A stretch of 64,000 bases of DNA, from positions 2,476,501 through 2,540,500 of the forward strand of contig NZ_CP018632.1 in NCBI RefSeq assembly GCF_002215215.1, in the 5' to 3' direction. A program made the position numbers and the translations under genes. Numbering within the stretch: position 1 is the stretch's first letter; each line of letters starts with the position of its first letter. Positions 1 through 9,389 of this stretch are shown here, piece after piece. The notes beneath the pieces are model-generated. The model was not told where the DNA came from. It worked only from the letters and a program-made list of their open reading frames with translations, and did not search any database. Origin of the DNA: Granulosicoccus antarcticus IMCC3135 (lineage in GTDB: Bacteria > Pseudomonadota > Gammaproteobacteria > Granulosicoccales > Granulosicoccaceae).

Positions 1-770
1 TGATGGGCGCCGAGCGCAAGTCCATGGTCATGAACGATCAGGAAAAGAAACTGACTGCCTATCATGAAGCTGGTCACGCCATTGTCGGGCGTCTGGTGCC
101 TGAGCACGATCCGGTCTACAAGGTCAGCATCATTCCTCGTGGACGGGCGTTGGGTATCACTATGTTCTTGCCTGAAGAAGATCGTTACAGCCATAGCAAG
201 CGCAAGCTGCAAAGCCAGATTGCGACCTTGTACGGTGGTCGTATCGCGGAAGAAATCATTTTCGGTGCAGACATGGTAACTACCGGTGCCTCCAACGACA
301 TTGAGAGAGCGACAGAAATCGCTCGTAACATGGTGACCCGTTGGGGCTTGTCCGACAAATTGGGACCTCTGGCTTACAGTGAAGAGGAGGGTGAAGTTTT
401 TCTTGGTCGTGCCTCTTCAAAGCAGAGCCCCATGTCTGGTGAGACAGTCAAGTCAATCGATGAGGAGATTCGCAAGCTGGTCGATGATAACTATATCGCT
501 GCTGAAAAAATCCTGAACGACAACCAGGACATTCTTCATGCGATGGCTGATGCATTGCTGAAGTATGAAACTATCGACCTGGGGCAGATTGACCGCCTGA
601 TGGATCGTCGTGAGCCAGGTCCACCGGCTGATTGGGGCGGGGATGATTCCAGCGGAAAGTCAGCAGGCAAGAAGGCTTCGCCTTTGGATAAAGAGTCAGA
701 CAAGAAGGCTAGTGATGACTCTGATGAGGATGTAAGCGATCCAGCTGATCCATCGCCAAGTCTGCATTGA
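1..770 (+). CDS. ftsH: FtsH ATP-dependent zinc metalloprotease, C-terminal part
   Basis: Inner-membrane AAA+ protease that degrades unassembled membrane proteins and short-lived regulators. Only the protease half is in the window and the gene is cut at its 5' end. The first ATG at position 3 is internal, since the residues there (MGAERKS) normally lie just after the AAA module. The zinc motif HEAGH is encoded at 63-77, and the third metal ligand is the Asp of the [10 protein letters not shown] stretch. The C-terminus is a hydrophilic tail rich in Ser, Asp and Lys, as is common in FtsH. A strong terminator follows. The ftsH-folP-glmM order is the usual gammaproteobacterial arrangement. Confidence 0.97.
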   Translation, partial: MGAERKSMVMNDQEKKLTAYHEAGHAIVGRLVPEHDPVYKVSIIPRGRALGITMFLPEEDRYSHSKRKLQSQIATLYGGRIAEEIIFGADMVTTGASNDIERATEIARNMVTRWGLSDKLGPLAYSEEEGEVFLGRASSKQSPMSGETVKSIDEEIRKLVDDNYIAAEKILNDNQDILHAMADALLKYETIDLGQIDRLMDRREPGPPADWGGDDSSGKSAGKKASPLDKESDKKASDDSDEDVSDPADPSPSLH

Positions 771-790
771 TCTGCTCGTAGTTTCCATCA

Positions 791-818
791 AGGCCCGTCA
801 CTGTTGACGGGCCTTTTT
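791..818 (+). terminator. Rho-independent terminator after ftsH
   Basis: A 9-bp stem (aggcccgtc with gacgggcct), closed by a further A-T pair, has a short ctgt-type loop. It is followed by five T. It lies 20 bp after the ftsH stop and just before folP, so folP is either partly read through or has its own start signals. Confidence 0.85.
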
Positions 819-838
819 CATTTCAGGACGTCCTTTTC

Positions 839-1669
839 GTGCATTTTGCCCTCCAGTGTGGTCCCCGTTTGTTGAGTCTTGAGAAGCCTCGAGTCATGGG
901 TATTCTCAATGTCACCCCCGATTCCTTTTCCGATGGTGGTCGGTTTGACACGCTGGACAAGGCACTGGCGCAGGTAGAAAGCATGCTGAGCGCTGGTGCG
1001 GATATCATTGATATCGGCGGTGAATCCACGCGTCCCGGTGCCGCGGCGGTGAGTGAGCAGCAAGAGATGGATCGCGTGTTGCCTGTGATAGAGGCTATCA
1101 GCAATCGCTTTGATACGATTGTCTCTCTGGATACCAGCAGACCCACATTGATGCGCGAAGGTGCTGCTGTGGGTGTTGGCATGATTAACGATGTCAGGGC
1201 CTTGTGTATGCCGGGTGCGTTAGCGGCTGCAGCCGCAACGGGATTACCGGTATGCCTGATGCATATGAAAGGTGAACCGCGGACCATGCAGCAGGAGCCG
1301 GTCTATGCTGATGTGCTGGTCGAAGTGGGGCAGTTTCTTGCTGAGCGTCGACAGGTTTGCATTGCAGGAGGTGTTGCAGAGTCGTCGATTGTTCTGGATC
1401 CGGGGTTCGGATTCGGCAAGACTCTGAAGCATAATCTGACCTTGTTGAAATATCTGAGCAGGCTCGGTAATGGCTCGCCATTGCTGACGGGCCTGTCCAG
1501 AAAGCGTATGTTTGCGCAGATACTGGGTAGTGATTCGGTAGATAGAGTAACGGCTTCTGTGAGTGCTGCCCTATTGTGTGTGCAGAACGGAGCATCTATC
1601 GTGCGTGTGCATGATGTGGCGCCGACTGTACAAGCGCTGGCGGTTTACCGCGCCGTGCAAGAGTGTTGA
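839..1669 (+). CDS. folP: Dihydropteroate synthase
   Basis: Joins 6-hydroxymethyl-dihydropterin pyrophosphate to p-aminobenzoate to make dihydropteroate in folate synthesis; it is the sulfonamide target. The 276-residue TIM-barrel protein carries the signature NVTPDSFSDGG (residues 24-34), the GGESTRPG loop (60-67), a DTSRP strand and a DPGFGFGKT segment, all as in functional FolP. The start is GTG at 839, preceded by an AGGA about 10 bases upstream. It lies between the ftsH terminator and glmM, with 29 bp to the preferred glmM start. Confidence 0.95.
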   Translation: MHFALQCGPRLLSLEKPRVMGILNVTPDSFSDGGRFDTLDKALAQVESMLSAGADIIDIGGESTRPGAAAVSEQQEMDRVLPVIEAISNRFDTIVSLDTSRPTLMREGAAVGVGMINDVRALCMPGALAAAAATGLPVCLMHMKGEPRTMQQEPVYADVLVEVGQFLAERRQVCIAGGVAESSIVLDPGFGFGKTLKHNLTLLKYLSRLGNGSPLLTGLSRKRMFAQILGSDSVDRVTASVSAALLCVQNGASIVRVHDVAPTVQALAVYRAVQEC

Positions 1670-1698
1670 TAGTCTAGACAATTGGATTGAGTAAAATA

Positions 1699-3036
1699 AT
1701 GGCAAGAGAATTCTTTGGTACTGACGGCATACGTGGACGCGTAGGCCAGTATCCGATGACTGCGCAAACCGTGATGAAGCTGGGTTGGGCTGCTGGCAAG
1801 GTGTTGGCATCCAAGGGTAATCGCGAAGTGTTGATCGGCAAGGACACCCGGATTTCCGGCTACTTGTTCGAATCAGCGCTGGAAGCCGGTCTGGCCTCGG
1901 CAGGTATCAATAGCCGCATGCTAGGCCCCATGCCGACACCGGCAGTGGCCTATCTGACCAGTACTTTTCGCGCGGCGGCCGGTATTGTCATCAGTGCTTC
2001 GCACAATCCGTTCTATGACAACGGGCTGAAATTTTTCTCCACAGAAGGCAGTAAATTGCCGGATGAAGTCGAGCTTGAAATAGAAGCCATGATGAAGGAG
2101 GAAATGACGACCGTTGATTCCAAGGATCTGGGGCGTGCCCGTCGGGTTGACGATGCATCTGGTCGCTACATCGAATTTTGTAAAAGTACGTTTCCTTCCA
2201 CCCTGCGGTTGGATGGATTGAAAATCGTCGTCGATTCAGCAAACGGTGCGGCTTACCATATCGCTCGAGAAGTTTTTGACGAGCTGGGTGCCGATGTTGT
2301 GTCCGTTGGAGCCGATCCAAACGGCATGAACATCAACAAGGATTGCGGTGCCACGGCTCCTGACAATCTGCGAGCCCACGTTTTGCTTGAGCGGGCAGAT
2401 GTCGGTATTGCGCTCGATGGTGACGGCGACAGAATCATCATGGTGGATCATCGCGGTGAGATTGTCGACGGTGATGAAATTCTTTATGTTCTGGCGAGCG
2501 CCTGGCATGCCAAAGGCACGCTAAAGGGCGGTGTGGTCGGTACTCTGATGACCAATCTGGCTCTGGAGCACGCTTTCGAAGAAAAAGGGATTCCGTTTGC
2601 TCGTGCCGGTGTTGGCGATCGCTACGTCATGGAGCTGCTGCGTGAGAAAGGCTGGCAGCTGGGTGGTGAAAACTCTGGGCACGTGATCTGCCTGGATCGC
2701 GTGACGACGGGTGATGCGATTGTTGCAGCTCTTGCCGTGCTGGCAGTCATGCGCGAAAGTGGAGAGTCGCTAGCCGGATTGCGAACGGGGATGAAGCTGT
2801 ATCCACAGGTTCTGATCAACGTGCCTGTGTACAGTAAGGTGAATCTGGATGGTAACGATAAAATTCAAGCTGCTCTGCTGCAGGCCGAAACCGATCTTGC
2901 AGGAAGTGGACGAGTATTGTTGCGTCCATCAGGTACCGAGCCATTGGTGCGTGTCATGGTCGAGGGTAAGGTTGCCAACGATGTGCAGGCAATTTGCCAG
3001 CGCGTTGCGACAGCTGTCGGTGACGCACTGGACTAA
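1699..3036 (+). CDS. glmM: Phosphoglucosamine mutase
   Basis: Converts glucosamine-6-phosphate to glucosamine-1-phosphate for UDP-GlcNAc, which feeds peptidoglycan and lipopolysaccharide. The phosphoserine site is Ser101 in ISASHNP. The metal loop DGDGDR, the sugar loop GGENSGH and the phosphate loop RPSGTEP follow in order. I chose ATG 1699 because the family starts with [13 protein letters not shown]; an in-frame TTG at 1687 would add four residues. Neither start has a clear Shine-Dalgarno sequence, which suggests translation linked to folP just upstream. The product is 445 residues, the normal length. Confidence 0.96.
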   Translation: MAREFFGTDGIRGRVGQYPMTAQTVMKLGWAAGKVLASKGNREVLIGKDTRISGYLFESALEAGLASAGINSRMLGPMPTPAVAYLTSTFRAAAGIVISASHNPFYDNGLKFFSTEGSKLPDEVELEIEAMMKEEMTTVDSKDLGRARRVDDASGRYIEFCKSTFPSTLRLDGLKIVVDSANGAAYHIAREVFDELGADVVSVGADPNGMNINKDCGATAPDNLRAHVLLERADVGIALDGDGDRIIMVDHRGEIVDGDEILYVLASAWHAKGTLKGGVVGTLMTNLALEHAFEEKGIPFARAGVGDRYVMELLREKGWQLGGENSGHVICLDRVTTGDAIVAALAVLAVMRESGESLAGLRTGMKLYPQVLINVPVYSKVNLDGNDKIQAALLQAETDLAGSGRVLLRPSGTEPLVRVMVEGKVANDVQAICQRVATAVGDALD

Positions 3037-3087
3037 ATGGTGACTTGCGGGTATCCTTCTTCGGTTATCGTTCAGGGGTAGGAAGCA

Positions 3088-3867
3088 TTGGTCAATCGAC
3101 AGCCACTTATTGCAGGCAACTGGAAGCTTAACGGTTCACGCTCATCGGTAGTGGCACTTGCCAAAGCCGTTGCTGCGGGAGTTACGTCTCCGGTAGTTGA
3201 AGTTCTGATCTGCCCGACATCCGTCCATTTGGCGGATGTGCTGGGAGTTGTCGGAAATTCTCCCGTTCACTTGGGAGCGCAGAATTGTTCTGATGCCATA
3301 TCCGGAGCCTTTACCGGTGAAGTGTCGGCTGAAATGCTTGTTGAGTTCGGTTGTGAGTACGTCATTCTGGGTCACTCTGAACGACGGGCGATGTTTCACG
3401 AAGACAGTGCATTGGTTGCGGCGAAATGCCTGACTGTGCAAAAGGCCGGTCTGACGCCCATTCTGTGTGTCGGTGAAACGCTGGAACAGCGTGAAGCCGG
3501 ACAGGTAGAAGAGGTCATTGCCGGACAGCTGGATGCATTGCTGGACGCAGGTGGCGTTGATTCATTTCGTCAGTTGGTAGTAGCGTATGAACCTGTCTGG
3601 GCCATCGGTACCGGCAAGACAGCAAGTCCTGAAGAGGCGCAGGCAGTCCATGCGCTGATTCGGGAAAGAATTTCTTCGCACGATGCCGCTATTGGTGAGG
3701 CATTGCGTGTTCTGTACGGTGGCAGCGTCAAGGCCGATAATGCGGCTAGTCTGTTTTCACAGGCTGATATAGACGGTGGCCTGATTGGTGGTGCTGCACT
3801 TGATGCGGCGTCATTTTTAGCGATTTGTGAGGCTGCTGCCTCTACTGTTGGTTCTTCTGCCGCTTAA
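3088..3867 (+). CDS. tpiA: Triosephosphate isomerase
   Basis: Interconverts dihydroxyacetone phosphate and glyceraldehyde-3-phosphate in glycolysis and gluconeogenesis. In 259 residues all catalytic parts are visible: Asn11 and Lys13 in GNWK, His96 in LGHSERR, Glu168 in AYEPVWAIGTG, and the phosphate loop GGSVKADN. The start is TTG at 3088, downstream of the purine-rich stretch aggggtagga; no ATG or GTG fits the conserved N-terminus. It sits between glmM and secG, a common gammaproteobacterial order. Confidence 0.97.
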   Translation: MVNRQPLIAGNWKLNGSRSSVVALAKAVAAGVTSPVVEVLICPTSVHLADVLGVVGNSPVHLGAQNCSDAISGAFTGEVSAEMLVEFGCEYVILGHSERRAMFHEDSALVAAKCLTVQKAGLTPILCVGETLEQREAGQVEEVIAGQLDALLDAGGVDSFRQLVVAYEPVWAIGTGKTASPEEAQAVHALIRERISSHDAAIGEALRVLYGGSVKADNAASLFSQADIDGGLIGGAALDAASFLAICEAAASTVGSSAA

Positions 3868-3878
3868 GAGCGGTTTTT
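3860..3878 (+). terminator. Weak hairpin with T tract overlapping the tpiA stop
   Basis: A 5-bp stem (ccgct with agcgg), a taag loop and five T overlap the last codons of tpiA. It is short and may attenuate, not stop, transcription into secG. Confidence 0.4.
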
Positions 3879-3898
3879 AAAGAGATATTTGATCAAGT

Positions 3899-4270
3899 AT
3901 GCAATCCTTGGCGTTAGTTATTCACGTGGTGTTGGCCGTTGGTGTTATTGGCCTGGTTCTTATCCAGCATGGCAAGGGTGCCGATGCGGGTGCTGCGTTT
4001 GGTAGTGGTGCTTCAGCCACTGTTTTCGGCGCGAGTGGATCTGCCTCTTTTCTTACCCGTGCGACGACCATCCTCGTAGCATTATTTTTCACGACCAGTA
4101 TTTTTCTGTTCTACCTCGCAGCTCATCGTGAGGGTGGTGTTCAATCGGTAACTGATGCTCCAGGCCTTGTAGAAGAAGCTCCAGCTCCTTCCACTGACCT
4201 GCCAGGTGGCGTTACAGAACTGCCAGCTGCTACAGAAAATGAAACTGACTTGCCAAAAGCTGCTGAGTAG
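3899..4270 (+). CDS. secG: Preprotein translocase subunit SecG
   Basis: Small inner-membrane part of the SecYEG channel that helps SecA-driven protein export. Two hydrophobic helices (about residues 3-22 and 53-75) flank the conserved glycine-rich loop with GKGADAGAAFG and GASGSASFLTRAT. The C-terminal 45 residues are acidic and Pro/Thr/Ala-rich, longer than in E. coli but usual for non-enteric gammaproteobacteria. The gene is followed by tRNA-Leu(GAG), the same neighbour as in E. coli (secG-leuU). Confidence 0.95.
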   Translation: MQSLALVIHVVLAVGVIGLVLIQHGKGADAGAAFGSGASATVFGASGSASFLTRATTILVALFFTTSIFLFYLAAHREGGVQSVTDAPGLVEEAPAPSTDLPGGVTELPAATENETDLPKAAE

Positions 4271-4279
4271 CACCACTTT

Positions 4280-4326
4280 GCCGCAGATTTGCGTTATTAT
4301 CTGCGGCTGGCCTGGTTAGGCTTTTT
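4280..4326 (+). other. Hairpin and possible processing or termination signal before tRNA-Leu
   Basis: A 9-bp stem (4280-4288 with 4299-4307) with a 10-base loop is followed by a 4-bp stem (4310-4313 with 4318-4321) and five T. It lies between secG and the tRNA. It could be a partial terminator or a structure guiding cleavage of the tRNA 5' leader from a secG-tRNA transcript. The choice cannot be made from sequence alone. Confidence 0.45.
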
Positions 4327-4332
4327 CTAATT

Positions 4333-4417
4333 GCCGACATGGTGGAATTGGTAGACACGCTATCTTGAGGGGGTAGTGGCGTAAGCTGTCCCGGTTCGAG
4401 TCCGGGTGTCGGCACCA
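4333..4417 (+). tRNA. tRNA-Leu (anticodon GAG)
   Basis: An 85-base class II tRNA. The acceptor arm pairs gccgaca with tgtcggc, the long variable arm is present, the T arm contains ggttcgagtcc, and CCA is encoded at 4415-4417. The anticodon GAG lies at 4367-4369 in a seven-base loop closed by a five-pair stem. It reads CUC and CUU leucine codons. Its place after secG matches leuU of E. coli. Confidence 0.97.
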
Positions 4418-4495
4418 TTAGAAAATTTAGGTTTTATTGTGAGTACGAGAATAAAATTTCTCATTTACCGAGAACGTTCAGGTGATGAGAATATC

Positions 4496-4504
4496 TGCGA
4501 TAAT
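4496..4504 (+). promoter_or_regulatory. Possible extended -10 promoter for nuo
   Basis: TGC followed by GATAAT forms an extended -10 element. The -35 region at the right distance is poor. It is the best candidate in the 209-bp gap between tRNA-Leu and nuoA and would leave a leader of about 115 bases. Confidence 0.35.
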
Positions 4505-4626
4505 TCACAAGTTCTTTCAGTTCATGTAAACGTCTGCTACGGTTCAGTGGCAGGTGCAAATACCTCTGTATCTAACCACATTCAGCCAGGTAGCCGCCTA
4601 TCGGTGGCTGCATGCGGAGCCCAACG

Positions 4627-4983
4627 ATGCTAGCAAACTACTTTCCAGTATTGCTGTTTATCCTGATAGCACTGGGTATAGGTATTGTTTTGCTGACCGC
4701 CGGTCGCCTTGTCGGCCCGTCAAATCCTGGTAAAGACAAGAACTCCCCTTACGAGTGTGGATTCGAAGCGTTCGAAGATGCGCGCATGAAGTTCGACGTG
4801 CGCTATTACCTCGTCGCCATCCTGTTTATTATTTTTGACCTGGAAATCGCCTTTCTGATTCCGTGGGCTGTCACGCTTGACGCCATCTCTGGCACGGCGT
4901 TCGCGGCCATGGGTATTTTCCTGTTCATCCTGGTTATCGGTTTCATCTACGAGTGGAAGAAAGGCGCACTCGAGTGGGAATAG
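4627..4983 (+). CDS. nuoA: NADH-quinone oxidoreductase subunit A
   Basis: Membrane subunit of complex I at the junction with the quinone site. The 118-residue protein has three transmembrane helices and the conserved segments NSPYECGFE and [20 protein letters not shown] chose ATG 4627 because a GGAG stands 7 bases upstream. An in-frame ATG at 4612 would add five residues. It is the first of fourteen nuo genes, and nuoB starts 4 bp after its stop. Confidence 0.95.
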   Translation: MLANYFPVLLFILIALGIGIVLLTAGRLVGPSNPGKDKNSPYECGFEAFEDARMKFDVRYYLVAILFIIFDLEIAFLIPWAVTLDAISGTAFAAMGIFLFILVIGFIYEWKKGALEWE

Positions 4984-4987
4984 CATC

Positions 4988-5464
4988 ATGGGAATAGAAG
5001 GCGTACTTGAGGAAGGGTTTGTTACCACTTCCGCTGACAAGCTGATCAACTGGGCCCGAACTGGCTCCATGTGGCCTATGACCTTTGGTCTTGCCTGTTG
5101 CGCGGTAGAAATGATGCATGCCGGCGCGGCACGCTACGATCTGGATCGTTTCGGAATCATTTTCCGTCCGAGTCCAAGGCAGGCTGACGTCATGATCGTC
5201 GCAGGCACACTGGTCAACAAGATGGCCCCGGCTTTGCGCAAGGTCTACGATCAGATGCCCGATCCAAAGTGGGTCATCTCCATGGGCAGTTGTGCCAATG
5301 GCGGCGGGTATTACCACTATTCTTATGCAGTGGTCCGAGGTTGCGATCGAATCGTACCGGTTGATGTCTATGTGCCTGGTTGCCCGCCGACGGCGGAAGC
5401 GCTGCTTTACGGCATCCTGCAACTGCAGAACAAGATTCGTACAACCAATACCATCGCGCGCTGA
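4988..5464 (+). CDS. nuoB: NADH-quinone oxidoreductase subunit B
   Basis: Carries iron-sulfur cluster N2, the last electron carrier before ubiquinone. The 158-residue sequence shows the adjacent pair Cys37-Cys38 ([10 protein letters not shown]), Cys102 (GSCANGGG) and Cys132 ([12 protein letters not shown]), the four N2 ligands. The start ATG 4988 lies 5 bases after the nuoA stop; the open frame extends upstream into nuoA but that part is not coding. It works in the peripheral arm with NuoCD and NuoI. Confidence 0.97.
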   Translation: MGIEGVLEEGFVTTSADKLINWARTGSMWPMTFGLACCAVEMMHAGAARYDLDRFGIIFRPSPRQADVMIVAGTLVNKMAPALRKVYDQMPDPKWVISMGSCANGGGYYHYSYAVVRGCDRIVPVDVYVPGCPPTAEALLYGILQLQNKIRTTNTIAR

Positions 5465-5468
5465 GACC

Positions 5469-6188
5469 ATGACAACACGTGCAGACAGAATGCTGGAAAC
5501 GTTGCAGGCCGCGTTTCCTGACAATGAAACGATCGCACCTTCACTCGATCTGATCGTCATGGATGTAGCTCCGGCGGAGCTCATAGAAGTTGCCCGGAAG
5601 TTGCACGATGACCCGGCGCTGTCCTTCAAGCAAATGAGCGATCTGGCTGGCGTTGATTACGCAACTTACGGCAAGGACGAGTGGGCTACCGATACAGAAA
5701 ACATGGCCAGCTTCAGTCGTGCGGTCAACTCTGCATCGACGGGAAGTCTGACCTTCAATACAGGTCTGGACCTGCCCGAATCTGATCGTCCTCGGTTCGT
5801 GGTGGCTTATCATCTGTTATCGCTTGATCACAATGTGCGACTCAGATTGCGCTGTGCGGCCGCCGACGATGCCATGCCGATCATTCCTTCGATCATACCT
5901 GTGTGGAACAATGCGGATTGGTATGAGCGCGAAGCGTTCGACCTGTTCGGCATCCTGTTTGACGGTCATCCGGATCTGCGTCGTATCCTTACAGATTATG
6001 GTTTCATTGGTCATCCTTTTCGCAAGGATTTTCCACTGATCGGTAATGTGGAAATGCGCTACGATTCAGTCAAGGAACGGGTGGTGTACGAACCCGTGAG
6101 CATTGTGCCTCGAGTACTGGTCCCGCGCGTCATTCGTGAAGATTCACGCTATGTCGCTGGCGAAACACCGAAGAAAAACGATGCCTGA
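5469..6188 (+). CDS. nuoC: NADH-quinone oxidoreductase subunit C
   Basis: Peripheral-arm scaffold subunit next to the quinone-binding site. The 239-residue protein ends with the conserved block [22 protein letters not shown] and [10 protein letters not shown]. It is a separate gene, not fused to nuoD as in E. coli and Pseudomonas. The start ATG 5469 follows the nuoB stop by 4 bp. Its 3' end overlaps nuoD by 8 bp, which suggests translational coupling. Confidence 0.96.
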   Translation: MTTRADRMLETLQAAFPDNETIAPSLDLIVMDVAPAELIEVARKLHDDPALSFKQMSDLAGVDYATYGKDEWATDTENMASFSRAVNSASTGSLTFNTGLDLPESDRPRFVVAYHLLSLDHNVRLRLRCAAADDAMPIIPSIIPVWNNADWYEREAFDLFGILFDGHPDLRRILTDYGFIGHPFRKDFPLIGNVEMRYDSVKERVVYEPVSIVPRVLVPRVIREDSRYVAGETPKKNDA

Positions 6189-7434
6189 GATACGCAATTA
6201 CACGCTGAACTTTGGTCCGCAGCATCCGGCAGCGCATGGCGTTTTACGTCTTGTGCTGGAGATGGATGGTGAGGTTGTAGAGCGAGCTGATCCACACATT
6301 GGCTTGCTGCACCGGGGAACCGAAAAGCTGGCAGAATCCAAACCATACAATCAATCTATTGGTTATATGGATCGTCTGGACTATGTCTCGATGATGTGTA
6401 ATGAGCACGGCTATGTGCTTGCTATCGAAAAGTTGCTGGGCGTAGATGTGCCTTTACGGGCCCAGTACATTCGGGTCATGTTTGATGAGATCACTCGCAT
6501 CCTGAATCATCTGATGTGGCTGGGAGCTCACGCTCTGGACATTGGTGCAATGACTGTTTTCCTGTATTGCTTTCGCGAGCGGGAAGATCTCATGGATTGC
6601 TATGAAGCTGTGTCAGGGGCACGACTGCATGCCACCTATTATCGTCCTGGTGGTGTTGCGCGCGATTTACCTGATCACATGCCACAGTACGAAGCCTCAC
6701 GGTTCACCAGCAAATCAGCTGCAGGAAAGCTTAACGAGGCCCGGCAGGGATCCATGCTGGATTTCATCGAAGACTTCGTTCAGCGTTTCCCGAAATACGT
6801 TGATGAGTACGAGACCTTGCTCACCGACAACCGTATCTGGAAGCAGCGTACCGTTGGTATCGGCGTTGTGACTCCAGAGCGTGCCTTGCAGCTAGGTTTT
6901 ACGGGACCGATGCTACGTGGCTCCAACATCGAGTGGGATCTGCGAAAAAAGCAGCCTTACGAAGTCTATGAAGAGCTGGATTTTGACATTCCGGTCGGAA
7001 CCAACGGTGACAGCTATGACCGTTATCTGGTTCGCGTCGAGGAGATGCGCCAAAGTAATCGCATCATCAAGCAGTGTATCGATTGGCTGCGTGTCAATGA
7101 TGGTCCGGTACTGACCGAAGATCACAAGATAGCACCGCCTCGCCGCAGTGAAATGAAAGGTGATATGGAATCCCTGATTCATCACTTCAAATTGTTTACT
7201 GAAGGATTCTGTTTGCCTGAGGGTGAGGCTTACGCAGCCGTGGAACATCCTAAAGGCGAATTTGGTTGTTTTCTGGTATCTGACGGTGCGAACAAGCCTT
7301 ATCGCCTCAAGGTACGGGCGGCAGGATTCCCGCACCTGGCAGCGCTGGATGAGATGGCACGCGGACATATGCTGTCCGATATCGTGGCGCTGATCGGTAC
7401 CCAGGATATCGTGTTCGGTGAGATTGACCGCTAG
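6181..7434 (+). CDS. nuoD: NADH-quinone oxidoreductase subunit D
   Basis: The 49-kDa subunit that forms most of the ubiquinone pocket with NuoB; it is related to [NiFe] hydrogenase large subunits but lacks the nickel cysteines. The 417-residue protein begins with the typical [15 protein letters not shown] and has [17 protein letters not shown] and the C-terminal end DIVFGEIDR. The start ATG 6181 overlaps the end of nuoC. A 370-codon antisense open frame across nuoD and nuoE is only a shadow. Confidence 0.97.
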   Translation: MPEIRNYTLNFGPQHPAAHGVLRLVLEMDGEVVERADPHIGLLHRGTEKLAESKPYNQSIGYMDRLDYVSMMCNEHGYVLAIEKLLGVDVPLRAQYIRVMFDEITRILNHLMWLGAHALDIGAMTVFLYCFREREDLMDCYEAVSGARLHATYYRPGGVARDLPDHMPQYEASRFTSKSAAGKLNEARQGSMLDFIEDFVQRFPKYVDEYETLLTDNRIWKQRTVGIGVVTPERALQLGFTGPMLRGSNIEWDLRKKQPYEVYEELDFDIPVGTNGDSYDRYLVRVEEMRQSNRIIKQCIDWLRVNDGPVLTEDHKIAPPRRSEMKGDMESLIHHFKLFTEGFCLPEGEAYAAVEHPKGEFGCFLVSDGANKPYRLKVRAAGFPHLAALDEMARGHMLSDIVALIGTQDIVFGEIDR

Positions 7435-7455
7435 TATGTTTGCCGGAGAATATTG

Positions 7456-7977
7456 ATGAGTTCTGTACCTGCTGATGTCAACTTGCCCGATCCAGAATCG
7501 GTGTTGAGTGAGCACTCGATCGAAGAGATCAATGAGTGGATGACACGATTCCCGGATGAGCGAAAGCAGAGTGCTGTGCTGGCTGCACTGAGCATTGCTC
7601 AGCACCAGAATCAAGGCTGGTTGTCTACCGAATTGATGGATGCGGTGGCAGCCAAGCTGGAAATGCCACCAATTGCTGTCTATGAAGTGGCCAGCTTCTA
7701 TTCCATGTTCGAAACCCGGCCTGTGGGTCGCCACTGTGTGGCGATCTGTACCAACATCAGTTGCATGCTGATGGGCTCTGACAACATAGTGAATCATGTC
7801 GAGAAGAAGTACGGCATCAAACTCGGCGAATCTACCGAAGACGGAAAGATCTACCTGAAGGTCGAGGAAGAGTGTCTCGCGGCTTGCTCGGGCGGTCCGA
7901 TGATGCAAGTGGATCACGTTTATCACACCCAGCTCGATCCGGGAAAAGTAGACGAGATTCTGGATGCGCTTGACTGA
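7456..7977 (+). CDS. nuoE: NADH-quinone oxidoreductase subunit E
   Basis: The 24-kDa subunit of the NADH dehydrogenase module, holding a [2Fe-2S] cluster (N1a). Four cysteine ligands appear as CTNISC and ECLAAC. The protein has 173 residues. The ATG at 7456 is preferred over the adjacent TTG at 7453 because GGAGA stands at the right distance. It forms the NADH-oxidising module with NuoF and NuoG, which follow. Confidence 0.96.
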   Translation: MSSVPADVNLPDPESVLSEHSIEEINEWMTRFPDERKQSAVLAALSIAQHQNQGWLSTELMDAVAAKLEMPPIAVYEVASFYSMFETRPVGRHCVAICTNISCMLMGSDNIVNHVEKKYGIKLGESTEDGKIYLKVEEECLAACSGGPMMQVDHVYHTQLDPGKVDEILDALD

Positions 7978-8010
7978 AACTTCGACGAACAGGACAATCA
8001 GGATTACGCC

Positions 8011-9336
8011 ATGAGCGATCAACAATTGCCTGCATCCCTGGCCCCGATGAACCAGGTTTGCTATACGACTTTACAGTTTGACGAGCCCTGGACCTATGAA
8101 AACTACCTGAAGATCGGTGGTTATCAGGCGTGGCAGAGAATTCTCGATGAAAAGCTGTCCCCCGATGATGTGGTGCAGATCGTCAAGGATTCTGGCCTTC
8201 GTGGTCGTGGTGGAGCAGGGTTTCCGACAGGCTTGAAGTGGAGTTTCATGCCCAAGAATGGCGGGCAGAGCTACTTCGTCATTAATTCTGATGAGTCCGA
8301 GCCGGGTACCTGTAAGGATCGCGATCTGATTCGCTTCAATCCGCATGCGCTGGTAGAAGGCATGTTGATCGGCAGCTATGCCATTCGCGCCTCGGTCAGC
8401 TACAACTACATGCGTGGCGAATTCATGGATGAGGTTTATAGAAACTTCATGCAGGCCATCAAGGATGCCTACACCAACGGTTGGGCCGGTAACGATATAA
8501 GAGGTAGTGGCATTGATATCAAGGTAGTTGGTACCTTGGGTGCTGGTGCCTATATCTGCGGCGAGGAGACCGCCTTGCTGGAATCACTGGAGGGCAAAAA
8601 GGGTCAACCTCGTTTCAAGCCGCCTTTTCCAGCAGGTTTTGGACTCTACGGTCGTCCGACCACCATCAACAACACCGAATCCGTTGCCAGTGTGCCGGCG
8701 ATCATTCGCAATGGTGCGGAATGGTTCAAGGGCATGGGTATTGAATCGGCGGGTGGACAGAAATGCTTCTCCGTGTCTGGTCATGTTGCCAAGCCCGGAA
8801 ATTTCGAAATCAACCTCGGGACGCCATTCGCTACTCTCATGGAACTGGCTGGCGGAATGAAGGATGGTATTCCTCTGAAGGCGGTCATTCCGGGTGGTTC
8901 TTCTGTACCGGTTGTGCCCGGTGAAATCATGATGGCGACCAATATGGACTACGATTCCATCTCCAAGGTTGCAGGCTCCATGCTGGGCTCTGGTGCGGTC
9001 ATCGTCATGAATGAAACGACTGATATGGTGCTGGCTCTGCGTCGAATCTCACGTTTTTACTATTCGGAGAGTTGTGGCCAGTGCACACCTTGCCGTGAAG
9101 GCACGGGCTGGCTATATCGTATGCTGAGCCGCATTGTCGACGGCAAGGGTCTGCCTGAGGACATCGAAAAACTTGAAGACGTTGCAGGCAAGATTGCCGG
9201 ACGCACCATCTGTGCGTTGGGTGATGCCGCGGCCATGCCTGTGCAGAGCTTCGTGAAGCATTATCGTCACGAGTTCGAGTATTACATCCAGAATGGGCGC
9301 AGTATTGTGTCCGACCAACTAGGGGCGGTTGCCTGA
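8011..9336 (+). CDS. nuoF: NADH-quinone oxidoreductase subunit F
   Basis: The 51-kDa subunit: binds NADH and FMN and passes electrons to cluster N3. In 441 residues the FMN loop GRGGAGFPTG is at about 65-74, the NAD-linked region has GAGAYICGEETALLES, and the N3 ligands are in SCGQCTPCREG with a further Cys in RTICALGD. The length and order are typical. It is 33 bp after nuoE and 53 bp before nuoG. Confidence 0.97.
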   Translation: MSDQQLPASLAPMNQVCYTTLQFDEPWTYENYLKIGGYQAWQRILDEKLSPDDVVQIVKDSGLRGRGGAGFPTGLKWSFMPKNGGQSYFVINSDESEPGTCKDRDLIRFNPHALVEGMLIGSYAIRASVSYNYMRGEFMDEVYRNFMQAIKDAYTNGWAGNDIRGSGIDIKVVGTLGAGAYICGEETALLESLEGKKGQPRFKPPFPAGFGLYGRPTTINNTESVASVPAIIRNGAEWFKGMGIESAGGQKCFSVSGHVAKPGNFEINLGTPFATLMELAGGMKDGIPLKAVIPGGSSVPVVPGEIMMATNMDYDSISKVAGSMLGSGAVIVMNETTDMVLALRRISRFYYSESCGQCTPCREGTGWLYRMLSRIVDGKGLPEDIEKLEDVAGKIAGRTICALGDAAAMPVQSFVKHYRHEFEYYIQNGRSIVSDQLGAVA

Positions 9337-9389
9337 CGTACAATCAGGTCCAGTCCCACCTCTCGTGTTATCCCGACGAAATACCTTAA

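Noticed and set aside
6913-8025. A 370-codon minus-strand open frame opposite nuoD and nuoE
   Set aside because: It lies fully opposite two conserved genes, has no recognisable motif and reflects codon bias in the real genes.
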